64,000 nucleotides of DNA from Motiliproteus sp. SC1-56 (GCF_017309075.1 NZ_JAEMGS010000001.1:62001-126000); one strand, 5' to 3'; positions 46,150 through 55,483 are shown, counted from the stretch's first letter. Notes: generated by a model from the letters alone, not told the origin. Translations and numbers: made by a program.

Positions 46150-47375
46150 CGGTTGACGGAGGCGTTGAGCTCCCACAGCGGCAGGAACACCCCCAGGGCC
46201 AGCACCAGCACCATGAAACCGATGGCCACGATCAGGATCGGCTCGATGGCGCTGGCCAGCCCCTTGAGGTCGTACTCCACCTCCTGCTCGTAGAAATCGG
46301 CCGCCTCTTCCAGCAGGTCGTCGATGTTGCCGGTCTCCTCCCCCACCGCCAGCATCTGCAGCACCAGGGGGCTGAACATGCCGGTGGCATGGGCGGTGCG
46401 GGTAAAGCCCTCGCCCCGCTCGATGCCCTGGCGCATGCCGCGCACCTTGTCGCCGATATAGGCGTTGCCCACCGCGGTGGAGACGATGGTCAGGGCCTGC
46501 TCGATGGGAATCCCGGCGCGCATCACCAGCGCGAAGGTCCGAGAGAAGCGCCCCAGGGTGATCCGTTGAAACAGCCCGCCCACCACCGGCAGGCGCAGTT
46601 TAAGTCGGTCCCACTTCAGCCGTCCCGGCTCGGTGGCGACGTAGCGCTTAAACGCGTAGAGCGCACCGACAAAGCCGCCGACAATCAGGTACCAGTAATC
46701 CCGGGTAAAGCCGGAGGTGGCGATCAGCGCCCGGGTCTGCCAGGGCAGCTCCGCGCCCAGGCTTCGGAACACCCCCTCGAAAGCAGGGATCACGAAGAGG
46801 TTGATCACGGCGATGGCTGCACCGATGGCGATCATCACAAAGAGCGGGTAGCGCGTCGCCTGCTTGATGTTCTTGATGGTCTGACGTTCCAGCTCCAGGT
46901 ACTTGGAGATCTCCAGGAAGGCCTGGTCCAGGTTACCGGTGTTCTCCCCCACGTGAATCAGGCTGACGTAGAGGGACGAGAAGACCTTGGGGTGATGGTT
47001 GAGACTGCCGGAGAGGGTGTGGCCCTGCTCCAGGTCGTCGGTGACCGCGTTGAGGGTCTCGCTCAGCAACGGGTTGCGCACCGACAGGGCCAGCCCGCGC
47101 ATGGCCCGGGTAATCGGAATGCCGGCCTTGGTCAGGCTGTACATCTGGCGGCTGAAGATGATCAGCTCGTCCAGCTTCACCCGCTGCAGCAGGCGCAGCC
47201 TGACGGCCCCTGCGCTGTCCTCGGCCGGCTTCGCCCCCCGCTCCTGGGTGATCGAGACGGGGGTGATCTGGCGCTCGCTGAGAAAGGCCGCCACCTGCCC
47301 GGCATTGCCCGCCTCGTGGCGGCCGGTCACCCGGGCGCCACCGGCATCGCGCCCCACGTACTGAAAGACCGCCAT
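46146..47375 (-). CDS. mshG: MSHA biogenesis inner-membrane platform protein MshG
   Basis: 409-residue PilC/GspF-family protein with two T2SSF domains. Motifs include LDELIIFSRQMYSLTKAGIP (first domain), FSRTFALVMRAGIPIEQALT (second domain), and the hydrophobic pairs VMIAIGAAIAVINLFVIPAF and PILIVAIGFMVLVLALGVFL. It forms the membrane platform that the MshE ATPase drives. It begins 5 bp after mshE. Confidence 0.92.
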   Translation of the reverse strand: MAVFQYVGRDAGGARVTGRHEAGNAGQVAAFLSERQITPVSITQERGAKPAEDSAGAVRLRLLQRVKLDELIIFSRQMYSLTKAGIPITRAMRGLALSVRNPLLSETLNAVTDDLEQGHTLSGSLNHHPKVFSSLYVSLIHVGENTGNLDQAFLEISKYLELERQTIKNIKQATRYPLFVMIAIGAAIAVINLFVIPAFEGVFRSLGAELPWQTRALIATSGFTRDYWYLIVGGFVGALYAFKRYVATEPGRLKWDRLKLRLPVVGGLFQRITLGRFSRTFALVMRAGIPIEQALTIVSTAVGNAYIGDKVRGMRQGIERGEGFTRTAHATGMFSPLVLQMLAVGEETGNIDDLLEEAADFYEQEVEYDLKGLASAIEPILIVAIGFMVLVLALGVFLPLWELNASVNR

Positions 47376-47380
47376 ACCGC

Positions 47381-49168
47381 CTAGCCTTCCCCGTCCAGGG
47401 GCTCGAGGCTGAGGCCACCGAACTGGGGTTTATCCGGCGGCTGGAAGGCATGGGCCAGCTCCTGCGCCACCTCGTCCATCTGCTCGGTAACCCGGAACAC
47501 CTCCTCCAGGGTGGTGACCCCCTGCCCGGCAAAGGCCAGGGCGCTTTCGGCCAGGGTGGTGTAGCCCGGGGCGCTGCGGGCGGCCTGGGTAAAGGCCAGG
47601 GTATTGCTGGAACGTAGGGCGTCGGCCATGGCGTCGTCCAGCTCCAGCAGCTCGAAGATACCGATACGGCCGCTGTAGCCGGTGTTGTTGCAGTAAGTGC
47701 AGCCACTGCCGGCGGCAAAGCTGGCCCCCGCGAGCTCCGCACCGAGCCGCTCCTCCAGCCAAGCCTGTTCCCGGGCGCTGGGGGTGTAGGGCTGGCTGCA
47801 GTGGACGCAGTTCTTACGGACCAGCCGCTGGGCCAGCACCCCACGCAGGGCACTGGCGGCCATGAACCCCTCGACGCCGATATCCACCAGGCGCATGGCG
47901 CTGCTGATGGCGTCGTTGGTGTGCAGGGTGGAGAGCACCAGGTGCCCGGTCATGGCCGCGCGCATGGCGATGGCGGCCGTCTCCGCATCACGGATCTCCC
48001 CCACCAGCAGAATATCCGGGTCCTGGCGCAAGGTAGCGCGCAACACGGTGGCGAAGTCGAGGCCGATCTTGGGGTTAATGCCCACCTGGTTGACCCGCTC
48101 CAGGCGATACTCCACCGGGTCCTCCACGGTGATGATCTTCTTGCTGGCCTCGTTGAGCTCCATCAGGGCGCCGTAGAGGGTGGTGGTCTTACCGCTCCCC
48201 GTGGGGCCGGTGACCAGGATCAGCCCGTTGGGCTGGTGGATCAGCTTGCGGAACCGGCTCAGCAACGCCTCGGGCAGCCCGGCCTTGTCCAGGCCGATGG
48301 CCCCGGCGGACTGATCCAGCAAACGCATCACCACCGATTCGCCGTGCTGGATCGGCATGGTGGAGATACGCACGTCCAGGCTGCGGCCACTGACGGTGAT
48401 GTTGAAGCGCCCGTCCTGGGGCAGGCGCTTTTCGGAAATATTGAGCTGGGCCAGCAGCTTGAGGCGCAGCACCAGGGCCGAGGCAACCCGGCGCTCCTTG
48501 ACTACGTTCTCCTGCAGCACCCCGTCCACCCGCTGGCGAATGCGCAGGACGTGCTCGTCGGGCTCGATGTGGATATCCGAGGCCCGCACCTGCACCGCGT
48601 CCTCGAAAATGGTCTGCAGCAGCCTGACCACCGGCACTTCACTGTCGTCCTGGGCGCTGAGCTGGGCGATGTCGAAGGCGTCGTCGCTGATCTCCTCCTC
48701 CAGCTGGCCAGCCAGGGAGGCGATCTCCTCGGTGCGCCGGTACATCAGGTCCAGGGTGCCCAGCAGCTGACTCTCGGGCACCACCGCCTGGCGGATCGGC
48801 TTGGACAGCAGCCGCTGCAGCTCGTCAAAGGCGTGCAGGTCCATGGGGTCGGCCATGCCGATCAGGAAGTGATCGGCGTGCTCCTTGAGCACGATGGCCC
48901 TGAAGCGGCGGGCGTGGGACTCCGAGAGGCGCATCACCTCCTGGGCATCGAACTCGTAGTGGGTCAGGTCGACCTTGGGAATGTTGAGCTGCTGGGAGAG
49001 AAAGTCGAGAAAGCGCTGCTCGGTGACGAACCCCAGCGCCACCAGGGTGCGCCCCAGCTTCTGCCCGGTCTGCTTCTGCTTGGCCAGGGCCTCCATCAGC
49101 TGGGGCTCGCTGATCACGTTGTTCTGGACCAGGAGGTCGCCGATGCGGATCTTCTTCGGGGGGGACAT
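47381..49168 (-). CDS. mshE: MSHA pilus extension ATPase MshE with c-di-GMP-binding N-domain
   Basis: 595-residue GspE/PilB-type ATPase. The N-terminus carries two copies of the MshEN motif: RIGDLLVQNNVISEPQLMEA and KLGRTLVALGFVTEQRFLDF, each of which binds c-di-GMP in characterised MshE proteins. The ATPase core has Walker A TGPTGSGKTTTLYGAL, the Asp box and DILLVGEIRDAETA (Walker B), and a zinc CxxC pair (NCVHC and CTYCNN). It powers pilus extension and is expected to be switched on by c-di-GMP. It follows mshN after 9 bp. Confidence 0.95.
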   Translation of the reverse strand: MSPPKKIRIGDLLVQNNVISEPQLMEALAKQKQTGQKLGRTLVALGFVTEQRFLDFLSQQLNIPKVDLTHYEFDAQEVMRLSESHARRFRAIVLKEHADHFLIGMADPMDLHAFDELQRLLSKPIRQAVVPESQLLGTLDLMYRRTEEIASLAGQLEEEISDDAFDIAQLSAQDDSEVPVVRLLQTIFEDAVQVRASDIHIEPDEHVLRIRQRVDGVLQENVVKERRVASALVLRLKLLAQLNISEKRLPQDGRFNITVSGRSLDVRISTMPIQHGESVVMRLLDQSAGAIGLDKAGLPEALLSRFRKLIHQPNGLILVTGPTGSGKTTTLYGALMELNEASKKIITVEDPVEYRLERVNQVGINPKIGLDFATVLRATLRQDPDILLVGEIRDAETAAIAMRAAMTGHLVLSTLHTNDAISSAMRLVDIGVEGFMAASALRGVLAQRLVRKNCVHCSQPYTPSAREQAWLEERLGAELAGASFAAGSGCTYCNNTGYSGRIGIFELLELDDAMADALRSSNTLAFTQAARSAPGYTTLAESALAFAGQGVTTLEEVFRVTEQMDEVAQELAHAFQPPDKPQFGGLSLEPLDGEG

Positions 49169-49177
49169 GGTCTCTCC

Positions 49178-50425
49178 TCAACCGCCCAGCTGCGCCAGCC
49201 GCTGGCGGGCATGGCGGTTCAGGGCGGGCTCGGCTGTGGGAATGCGTAGCACATTGCGATAGGCCTCACGGGCCTGTTCCGGGGCAGCCAGCGCCTCCAG
49301 GGAAATCCCCAGCCCCAGCCACCAGGCCGGACGGGTGCTGTCGAGGCGCAGCAGCGCCAGGTAGGTCTCCACCGCCTGGCCGTGATCGCCCGCGGCCTGC
49401 AGCACGGCGGCCCGCAGCTGGTGATACTCCGGGTCGGCGACGGGTGACGGCGCCGCGGGGGCCAGCAACGCCGCGGCGGCCTCCGCGCGCCCCTGCTGCA
49501 AGAGCAGCCGCGCCTTGAGCTTTTTCAGCCCCGGCGCCTCGGGCGCCAGCGCCAGACCGCTATCCAGCACCTGCTCCGCCCCGGCCACATCCCCCTCGCT
49601 GAGCAACAGGGTGGCCAGCAGGGCTCGGCTCTCAAGCGCGCCCGGCTCCTTGCCCAGGTAAGTCTTAAGCCGCCGCTGGGCCTCTTCCTGCTCGCCCCGG
49701 GCGACCAGGGCGCGGGCATCCTGAACGGTCTGGCGGTCGCGCTCAGCCGCGCTCAGCCGGGGCGTCTTGCGTAGCGGCCCCACCGGCGGCGAACTCTGCA
49801 CCGTTGTCTGAAGGGGGGCAGCCTGAACTGAAGCAGCCTGCGTGGAAGCAGCCTGCGTGGAAGCGACCTCGACGGGAGCTGCCTCACCCGGCGCGGGTGC
49901 GAGGGGGGCCGTCTCAATGGCAGCCACCGCCTTCGCAGGGGCAGGGGCAGGAGTCTCGGCAGCCGGCGCAGGCTCGGGCGGGGCCAGCCGGGGCAAAGTC
50001 ACCACAGGGTCATTCTCGGGCGCACGCTCCGGCGCCGTCGTTTCGGTCACGGCCCGGGGCGCTTGCGGCGAGACCGTGCGCTCGGCCCGCTTGGCAAGCG
50101 CATCCGGTACGACAGACTCAGCAGAAGTACCAATTTCAGCAGGGGCGACAGACGCAGTTGAAGTAGCCTTCTCGGCAGATGCGGCGACCCTGGCCTGGCG
50201 CGGCTGAAAGCGGGTGTCCGTCTGCGGCGATTCGGGATTCAGCAGCAGCCAGGCCACCAGGCCTGCGACCACCACCGCGAGTGCCGCCAGCCAGCGCGGA
50301 AAACGTCGCTCGGCCGCCGGCGACGCTGTGACCGGGGGGGTGCCACCGCGCTCCTGCAGGTTGCCATCACTCCCCTGCTCGCGGCGCTGCTCCAGGTCCC
50401 GCAGCATATCGTTGACCAGGCTCAC
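49178..50425 (-). CDS. mshN: MSHA biogenesis protein MshN (TPR)
   Basis: 415-residue bitopic protein. The conserved start MSLVNDMLRDLEQRR is followed by one transmembrane helix (FPRWLAALAVVVAGLVAWLL). A long Ala/Pro/Glu-rich periplasmic linker (about residues 75-230) includes a 5-residue tandem repeat (STQAA) encoded by 15-bp repeats around 49816-49860. TPR-like helices occur from about residue 240 (ALVARGEQEEAQRRLKTYLG onward). The ATG overlaps the mshM stop as ATGA. It probably links the inner-membrane complex with the secretin. Confidence 0.88.
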   Translation of the reverse strand: MSLVNDMLRDLEQRREQGSDGNLQERGGTPPVTASPAAERRFPRWLAALAVVVAGLVAWLLLNPESPQTDTRFQPRQARVAASAEKATSTASVAPAEIGTSAESVVPDALAKRAERTVSPQAPRAVTETTAPERAPENDPVVTLPRLAPPEPAPAAETPAPAPAKAVAAIETAPLAPAPGEAAPVEVASTQAASTQAASVQAAPLQTTVQSSPPVGPLRKTPRLSAAERDRQTVQDARALVARGEQEEAQRRLKTYLGKEPGALESRALLATLLLSEGDVAGAEQVLDSGLALAPEAPGLKKLKARLLLQQGRAEAAAALLAPAAPSPVADPEYHQLRAAVLQAAGDHGQAVETYLALLRLDSTRPAWWLGLGISLEALAAPEQAREAYRNVLRIPTAEPALNRHARQRLAQLGG

Positions 50426-51336
50426 AGGCTGGTCCCCGAAAACCAGAACGCCGACAGCCCGGCCAGCAGCAGAGCGCCAAGGGCTGCGGGGTAACGCACC
50501 CAGGGGCGACTGTGCAGCGGCAGGCGCAGCCCCTCGGTATCGGCCACGGCGGCGCGCACCCGGGCGGGGGCGACGCTCCGCTCACCCTTGCCGTAGGCGG
50601 CCATCATCGCCTTGTGGGCCAGGATGTTGATCAACCGGGGCGTCCCGCTGGATGCCCGGTACACCAGCCGCGACGCCGCCGCCGTGAACAGCGGCAGGCC
50701 GTTGTAGCCGGCGGCGCCGAGCCGGTGCTGCAGGTAGTGCCCAGTGCCGCTGCGATCGAGGGTTCGCAGCCGGTACGAGAAAGTAATGCGCTGGTGCAAC
50801 TGCCGGAGCGAAGGCCGGGCCAGCAGCGTATCCAGCTCCGGCTGGCCGAAGAGCACCACCTGGAACAGCTTGCGCGACTCGGTTTCCAGGTTGGTCAACA
50901 GCCGCAGGCTCTCCAGGGTCTCCTCGGGCATGGTCTGGGCCTCGTCCACCATCAGCACCACCTGCCGCCCCTCCCCGGCAAGCTCGATCAGCCGTTGGTT
51001 GATCCGCTCCAGCAGGGCAAAACCGGTTTCGCCCGGGGTCAGCGTCAGCCCCAGTTCACGGGCGAAGTTAGACCGAAAGTCCTCCGGATTCAGGGCCGGG
51101 TTGGGTATGTAAGCGCTGACGTAGCACGCCTCGTCGAGGGCGCCGAGCACCTTGCGGCACAGCAGGGTCTTGCCGGTGCCTACCTCGCCGACGATTTTGA
51201 CAAAGCCGTCGCCGTTGCCCAGCGCCACCAGGATCAGGTTCAGCGCCTCCTGGTGGGTGGGCAGGTTGAGAAAGAACTGGGTGTTGGGAGTCAGGGTGAA
51301 GGGCAGCTCCCGCAGGCCGAAGTGCTGCTCGTACAT
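50422..51336 (-). CDS. mshM: MSHA biogenesis ATPase MshM (ExeA-type)
   Basis: 304-residue AAA protein. The family start MYEQHFGLRELPFTLTPNTQ is followed by Walker A GEVGTGKTLLCRK and Walker B VVLMVDEAQTMPEE. Near the C-terminus is one transmembrane helix (YPAALGALLLAGLSAFWFSG). Related ExeA/GspA proteins help the secretin pass through peptidoglycan. I chose the ATG at 51336, one base after the mshL stop; the frame is open 32 codons further upstream inside mshL. Confidence 0.92.
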   Translation of the reverse strand: MYEQHFGLRELPFTLTPNTQFFLNLPTHQEALNLILVALGNGDGFVKIVGEVGTGKTLLCRKVLGALDEACYVSAYIPNPALNPEDFRSNFARELGLTLTPGETGFALLERINQRLIELAGEGRQVVLMVDEAQTMPEETLESLRLLTNLETESRKLFQVVLFGQPELDTLLARPSLRQLHQRITFSYRLRTLDRSGTGHYLQHRLGAAGYNGLPLFTAAASRLVYRASSGTPRLINILAHKAMMAAYGKGERSVAPARVRAAVADTEGLRLPLHSRPWVRYPAALGALLLAGLSAFWFSGTSL

Positions 51337-51337
51337 G

Positions 51338-52927
51338 CTACTCCACCCGCCCGGGCTCGTCGGCGCGACGCAGCTGGGTGAAGTTGTCCAGGCTCTGCTG
51401 CAGGCTGCGCTGCCAGCCCCGGCTGCCGGCAATGGTGGGCTTGAGCAGGATCACCAGCTCGCTTTTCAGCGACGCCTGGCGCTTCTGCCGGAAAAGGGCG
51501 CCGATACCGGCAATATCGCCCATCCCCGGGGTCTTGGCGCGGGTGTCCTTCACGGCGGATTTCATCAGGCCGCCGATCACGATCACCTGGCCGCTGCTGG
51601 CGCGCACCACGCTGTCGGATTCACGGATGGTGCTGAGCGCCAGCGGCAGCTGCAGGGTATCGGCCCCCACGGTAACGGTCTTCTGCTGGTCGGTCACCTC
51701 GCTGATGGAGGGGTGCACGTGCAGGATGATCTCCCCTTCCCCGCTGATCTGCGGCGTCACGTCCAGGGCGATGCCGGAAAAGAACGGGGTCAGCTCAACG
51801 TCCGGGGTGGTGGTGGTGGCCGTGCCCGTGGTGGTGGTGGTCTCGATATCGGTGACGAAGAACTCGTCGGTACCCACCTTGATCACCGCCTTCTGGTTGT
51901 TGAGGGTGGAGACCCGGGGGCTGGAGAGCACCTGCACCTCGCCCTGGGTCTCCAGCAGCTGGATCAGGCCGCTGAAGTCGGTGAGGTTGAGGGCGGCGCC
52001 GAACACCCCGGCGATGTTGTCCGGGTTGTTGAGCACGGCGCTGGACTGGCTGAGGACCAGGGTTTCACCGTCGCTGCCGGCATCGATCACCGCGTTCCAG
52101 TTGATGCCGCTCTGAAAGCCGTTGCTGAGCTCCACCTCCAGGATCTTCGCCTCCAGGATCACCTGTCGCTGCAGGGTCAGCTCCGCCTGCTCCAGGTAGG
52201 CGCGCACGGTCTGAAGCTCGCTGGGCATGGCCCGCACGGCCACCACGCCGGCCTGGGGGGTGATCACCACGTTGCGCCCCTCGCCGCTGCCGATCAGGGT
52301 GCGCAGGGTGGCTTCCAGACGCCCCCAGAAGTCGGTGGCGTTGCGGGTGTTGATGCGGGTGCCCACCACCGCCGAGCGGTTGCTGTCGTCGGAGTCGGCG
52401 ACGGTACCGGCGCTCACCCGCACGTCGGAGCTGCCGTCACGGCTCACGTTGAGGTAGTTGATGTGAAACAGCGCGGTTTCAAGGCGCGCGGGTACCACCG
52501 AAAAGAGGTTGCCCCGGCGCTTGTACTCGTAGCCGTAGACATCCCGCACCATCTCCATGACCTCTTCCACGGTGACGTTCTTCAAATCCAGAGAGAGGGT
52601 CCCCCCGATGCCCTCGCTCACCACCATGTTGTAATCGGTGCCCTGCACCAGCCCCATGAAAAACTCCCGGGCGGCGAGGCCGTTGACCGCGATATCAAAC
52701 CGCGCCTCGGCCTCGGGGCCTCCACGGGTCACGTCCAGGGGCGGCAACAGGGCCTCGAGCACCTGCGCGTCCGGGGTGGCCATCTCGGCGGCACGGTGCT
52801 CGGCGACATCCTGGCTCAGTTGCGCCATGGCCGTCTCCCGCGGCGGGGTCCCGGACACCGGCGCCCAGCTCTGACAGCCGGCCACCACCACAGATACCAA
52901 TACAACCAGCGCGCTTCGCAGCCCCAT
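51338..52927 (-). CDS. mshL: MSHA pilus secretin MshL
   Basis: 529-residue outer-membrane secretin. The start MGLRSALVVLVSVVVAGCQS has a lipobox cysteine. N-domain motifs (VSEGIGGTLSLDLKNVTVEE) are followed by a secretin core with VVRASSGQVIVIGGLMKSAV and KTPGMGDIAGIGALFRQKRQ near the C-terminus. A Thr-rich run (ETTTTTGTATTTTPDVEL) sits in the core. I chose the ATG at 52927, which overlaps the mshK stop by one base; a GTG or ATG eight codons earlier is possible. Confidence 0.92.
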   Translation of the reverse strand: MGLRSALVVLVSVVVAGCQSWAPVSGTPPRETAMAQLSQDVAEHRAAEMATPDAQVLEALLPPLDVTRGGPEAEARFDIAVNGLAAREFFMGLVQGTDYNMVVSEGIGGTLSLDLKNVTVEEVMEMVRDVYGYEYKRRGNLFSVVPARLETALFHINYLNVSRDGSSDVRVSAGTVADSDDSNRSAVVGTRINTRNATDFWGRLEATLRTLIGSGEGRNVVITPQAGVVAVRAMPSELQTVRAYLEQAELTLQRQVILEAKILEVELSNGFQSGINWNAVIDAGSDGETLVLSQSSAVLNNPDNIAGVFGAALNLTDFSGLIQLLETQGEVQVLSSPRVSTLNNQKAVIKVGTDEFFVTDIETTTTTGTATTTTPDVELTPFFSGIALDVTPQISGEGEIILHVHPSISEVTDQQKTVTVGADTLQLPLALSTIRESDSVVRASSGQVIVIGGLMKSAVKDTRAKTPGMGDIAGIGALFRQKRQASLKSELVILLKPTIAGSRGWQRSLQQSLDNFTQLRRADEPGRVE

Positions 52928-53271
52928 CAATTTCGATCCCGCTTTATCCAATTTCTGTTCAAGGCCCGGTGCACCTGCAGCCGCCGGCGCTTACCGTCAC
53001 TGCTCAGCCACACGCCGCCGGCGTCGATGCTCAGCACCCGGGCCGCGCCCAGGGTATCGCCTTCCCCCAGACGCCGGCCGTTGATCACCGCGACCTTGCG
53101 CCCGGCGCCCATGATAACCGACTCCAGGCGCCATTGATTGGCCGCCGCCGGCTGGCTCTTCGCGGCGCGCACGACCACCGGGGGGCGAGTCGGATCGCTG
53201 GCGGCCTGCAGGCTTGCCCAGGGAGACAGGGCCAGCAACGTGGCCAGGCTTAGCAGCGCCGCCCTAAACAC
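52927..53271 (-). CDS. mshK: MSHA biogenesis protein MshK
   Basis: 114-residue periplasmic protein with a signal peptide (LLSLATLLALSPWASLQA) and then DPTRPP, the usual start of PilP/MshK proteins. The rest is RLESVIMGAGRKVAVINGRR and LGEGDTLGAARVLSIDAGGV, a short PulC/PilP-like beta domain that contacts the secretin. The start is a GTG overlapping the mshJ end by 8 bp. Confidence 0.85.
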   Translation of the reverse strand: MFRAALLSLATLLALSPWASLQAASDPTRPPVVVRAAKSQPAAANQWRLESVIMGAGRKVAVINGRRLGEGDTLGAARVLSIDAGGVWLSSDGKRRRLQVHRALNRNWIKRDRN

Positions 53272-53914
53272 CCAGCCACCCCTTCTCGGTACTCAGGGTA
53301 TGCAGTTTCAAGGTCACCTCCGCCCGGGGATAGTCCCGCACCTGGTAGTCAATCGCATCCCAGAAGAAGCGCCGGGGCAGGGACTCCAGCGCCCGCACGT
53401 AGGCGAGCACGTCAAAATAGCCCCCCGCCACCACCAGGGTCAGGTCATGGCGGTAAACCCCCTTCAGCGGTGCCCCCTCCGGCCCTTCGGCCACCTGCTC
53501 GGCATCTCCCTTGCGGGCGCTTATCAGGGTCAACCCGGCCTGCTCGGCCAGCGCCGCCTGCAGTACCTCCAGCATCTCCTGCGGGGAAATCAGCCGCGCA
53601 CTGCGCTCTAACAGGGTGGCATCAAGGGCCTTCTCCCGCGCCTGCAGCGCCGCCAGTTGGCTACGCAGGGCGTCGTTGGGGTCCACCAGGGGACGGCTCT
53701 TGAGGGTGACCAGCTCCAGCTTCTTGTTGGCCAGCTCCGCCTCCAGCTGCACGGCGCGACGCTCCACGCCGGCCTTGGCCTTTTGCGCCGGCTCGATCAA
53801 ATAGAGGAAGGTGGGCAGCACCAGGGCCACCACCAGGGTGATCAGGATCAGCAGCCGCTCGCGCAGGGTCAGCCCGTCAAACCGCTCCGCGAGGGCCAGC
53901 AGCTTAGCTTTCAC
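53264..53914 (-). CDS. mshJ: MSHA biogenesis protein MshJ (PilO-like)
   Basis: 216-residue bitopic protein: a transmembrane helix at about residues 21-40 (LLILITLVVALVLPTFLYLI), a coiled-coil region (QLEAELANKKLELVTLKSRP), and a small C-terminal ferredoxin-like domain (HDLTLVVAGGYFDVLAYVRA). It corresponds to PilO/GspM in the inner-membrane alignment complex. It overlaps the preceding gene by 11 bp. Confidence 0.87.
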   Translation of the reverse strand: MKAKLLALAERFDGLTLRERLLILITLVVALVLPTFLYLIEPAQKAKAGVERRAVQLEAELANKKLELVTLKSRPLVDPNDALRSQLAALQAREKALDATLLERSARLISPQEMLEVLQAALAEQAGLTLISARKGDAEQVAEGPEGAPLKGVYRHDLTLVVAGGYFDVLAYVRALESLPRRFFWDAIDYQVRDYPRAEVTLKLHTLSTEKGWLGV

Positions 53915-54512
53915 CGTCCACCCCCGGCACCAGTCGTGCGTTCAGTTCGAACCGCAGGCCGCGCCCCTCGCCCTGCTCCAGGGAGAAGTCGTCAAAGCGG
54001 GCCTGGCGATAGCCGGGCTCGGCGCCCAGCCGCTGCAGGTACTCGGGCACCAGCCCGGCACGCAGACTACGCCCCTCAAGGCTGAAGAGGCGCCCGCCTT
54101 CGGCCGCCTGAATCCGGGTCAGCCAGAGCTCAGACGGGCTCTGCGCCGCCAGCCCGTCCAGCAGCACGGAAAAAGGGGTCTGGGCAGCGGGCTCCAAGGC
54201 GCCCAGCAGGGCCAGGTACTCCTGCTTCGTCGCCAGGGTGCCTTCCAGCCGTGCGATTTGGGTTGCCAGGGCCGGCGAGGCCACCAGCTGTGCCCGGTGC
54301 TGCTGCAGTTGGTCGAGTTCGGCCTGCAGCGATGCCTGCTCGGTGCGCAGTGCGGCCAGTTCTGCCCGCGCCTGTTTCAACTCGCTGGCGCTAAACAGGT
54401 AAGCCGCTAACACCGTTGTCCCCACCGCCAACAGCACCAGCAGGCAGATGCCCGCAGAAAAGGGCAGGCGCTTTTTTTCGCGTCGCACGTAGAGGTTGAT
54501 GCGCTGCTTCAT
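53904..54512 (-). CDS. MSHA biogenesis PilN-like protein (MshI2 type)
   Basis: 202-residue protein that starts QRINLYVRREKKRLPFSAG, the conserved cytoplasmic tail of PilN that docks into a PilM-like protein. A transmembrane helix (ICLLVLLAVGTTVLAAYLF) and a coiled coil with SELKQARAELAALRTEQASL follow. In some MSHA clusters this is called MshI2. I took the ATG at 54512, which overlaps the mshI stop as ATGA. Confidence 0.83.
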   Translation of the reverse strand: MKQRINLYVRREKKRLPFSAGICLLVLLAVGTTVLAAYLFSASELKQARAELAALRTEQASLQAELDQLQQHRAQLVASPALATQIARLEGTLATKQEYLALLGALEPAAQTPFSVLLDGLAAQSPSELWLTRIQAAEGGRLFSLEGRSLRAGLVPEYLQRLGAEPGYRQARFDDFSLEQGEGRGLRFELNARLVPGVDGES

Positions 54513-55465
54513 GCGGCCCCCTCCGGGCGCAGGGCCGCGGCAATGGCCGGCAGGCACTGGGCCTGAAGCAAGGGTGTCAGGGGCTCGGCACTGGTGAGCC
54601 ACTCGCCCAGGTCCAGCTGCACCACCTCTACCGGCAGGTTGTAACGGAACTGGGACAGCAGCGGCGTTTCGCCCGGCTGCAGCGGGCAGACCAGGAGCTT
54701 GAGGCAGGGGGGCTTGCCGATCTGGCTCTCGTAGTAATCCAGGGAGCGCTGAATATCCAGAACGAGGGCGCTGGCACGGGACTCGATATCGGTCGCATCG
54801 GGGGAGAGCACCTCTGCCGGTGCTTCCAGGGAGCGGGTCAGGTAAAGCTGGCCCTCGGCCAGCAGGTTGATATGACTGGTGCCGGCCTGTAGCCCCAGCA
54901 GGGCCGAGCCGGTGGACTCGGCGGGCAGCAGGTCGCTGAGGTTGAGCAGCGCCAGTTCCGGTATGTCCAGGATATCAAGATGCAGCCCCACCGCCCGGGT
55001 CAGCGCCTCGGCCTGCTCCGACACCTGACGGTTCATCACCGCCACGTAGAGCATGCGCGAGCGCCCGCGGTAGGCGTCTTCCGGCAGGGTGACGTAATCA
55101 ATCACCGCCTCGGCGACATCGTAGGCGATCAGATCCTTGACCCGCCACTGCAGGGCCTCGAGCAGCTCGGCTTCCGGAACCGCAGGCGCCTCCACCAGCA
55201 GCAGCTGGTAGTCCTCCGGCCCCAGCAGATAACTGGTGGCACACCCCTGCAGGCCGCGGGCTTCAACCTCCTGGCGCAGGGGTTGGGGATTATCGTGAGT
55301 GACGCCCGGAATCAGGGCGCACTGGCTCAACGCCGGCTCCGCCCCAGTCCGGTAATGGGCCAGCGCCGCACCTTCCTGCCGCAAACAGAGACCGACCCGC
55401 CCGTCCCTACTACGTTTTTTCCTGAACAGGCTGAACAGCGTACTTCCCCTTACTTCCGACGCCAA
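54509..55465 (-). CDS. mshI: MSHA biogenesis protein MshI (PilM-like)
   Basis: 318-residue cytoplasmic actin-like protein: LCLRQEGAALAHYRTGAEPA, ALQWRVKDLIAYDVAEAVID, LLGLQAGTSHINLLAEGQLY and SRASALVLDIQRSLDYYES are in the PilM/MshI style. It is the first gene of the cluster. The start is uncertain: a TTG at 55465 is the only standard codon giving the full domain, but its ribosome site is weak. An AAGGGGA site 9 nt before a CTG (MFSLFRKKRSRDG) suggests an alternative, non-standard start. A candidate -10 for the whole cluster lies at 55484-55489. Confidence 0.85.
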   Translation of the reverse strand: MASEVRGSTLFSLFRKKRSRDGRVGLCLRQEGAALAHYRTGAEPALSQCALIPGVTHDNPQPLRQEVEARGLQGCATSYLLGPEDYQLLLVEAPAVPEAELLEALQWRVKDLIAYDVAEAVIDYVTLPEDAYRGRSRMLYVAVMNRQVSEQAEALTRAVGLHLDILDIPELALLNLSDLLPAESTGSALLGLQAGTSHINLLAEGQLYLTRSLEAPAEVLSPDATDIESRASALVLDIQRSLDYYESQIGKPPCLKLLVCPLQPGETPLLSQFRYNLPVEVVQLDLGEWLTSAEPLTPLLQAQCLPAIAAALRPEGAA

Positions 55466-55483
55466 CGAGTTTGAAGTGCCTTT

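Noticed and set aside
51800-51850. GGT/GTG triplet repeats in mshL as a possible regulatory repeat
   Set aside because: They encode a Thr-rich loop of the secretin; low-complexity coding sequence explains them.
51152-53137. Plus-strand open frame of 661 codons over mshL and mshM
   Set aside because: Shadow of the secretin and MshM genes, without any domain motif or ribosome site.
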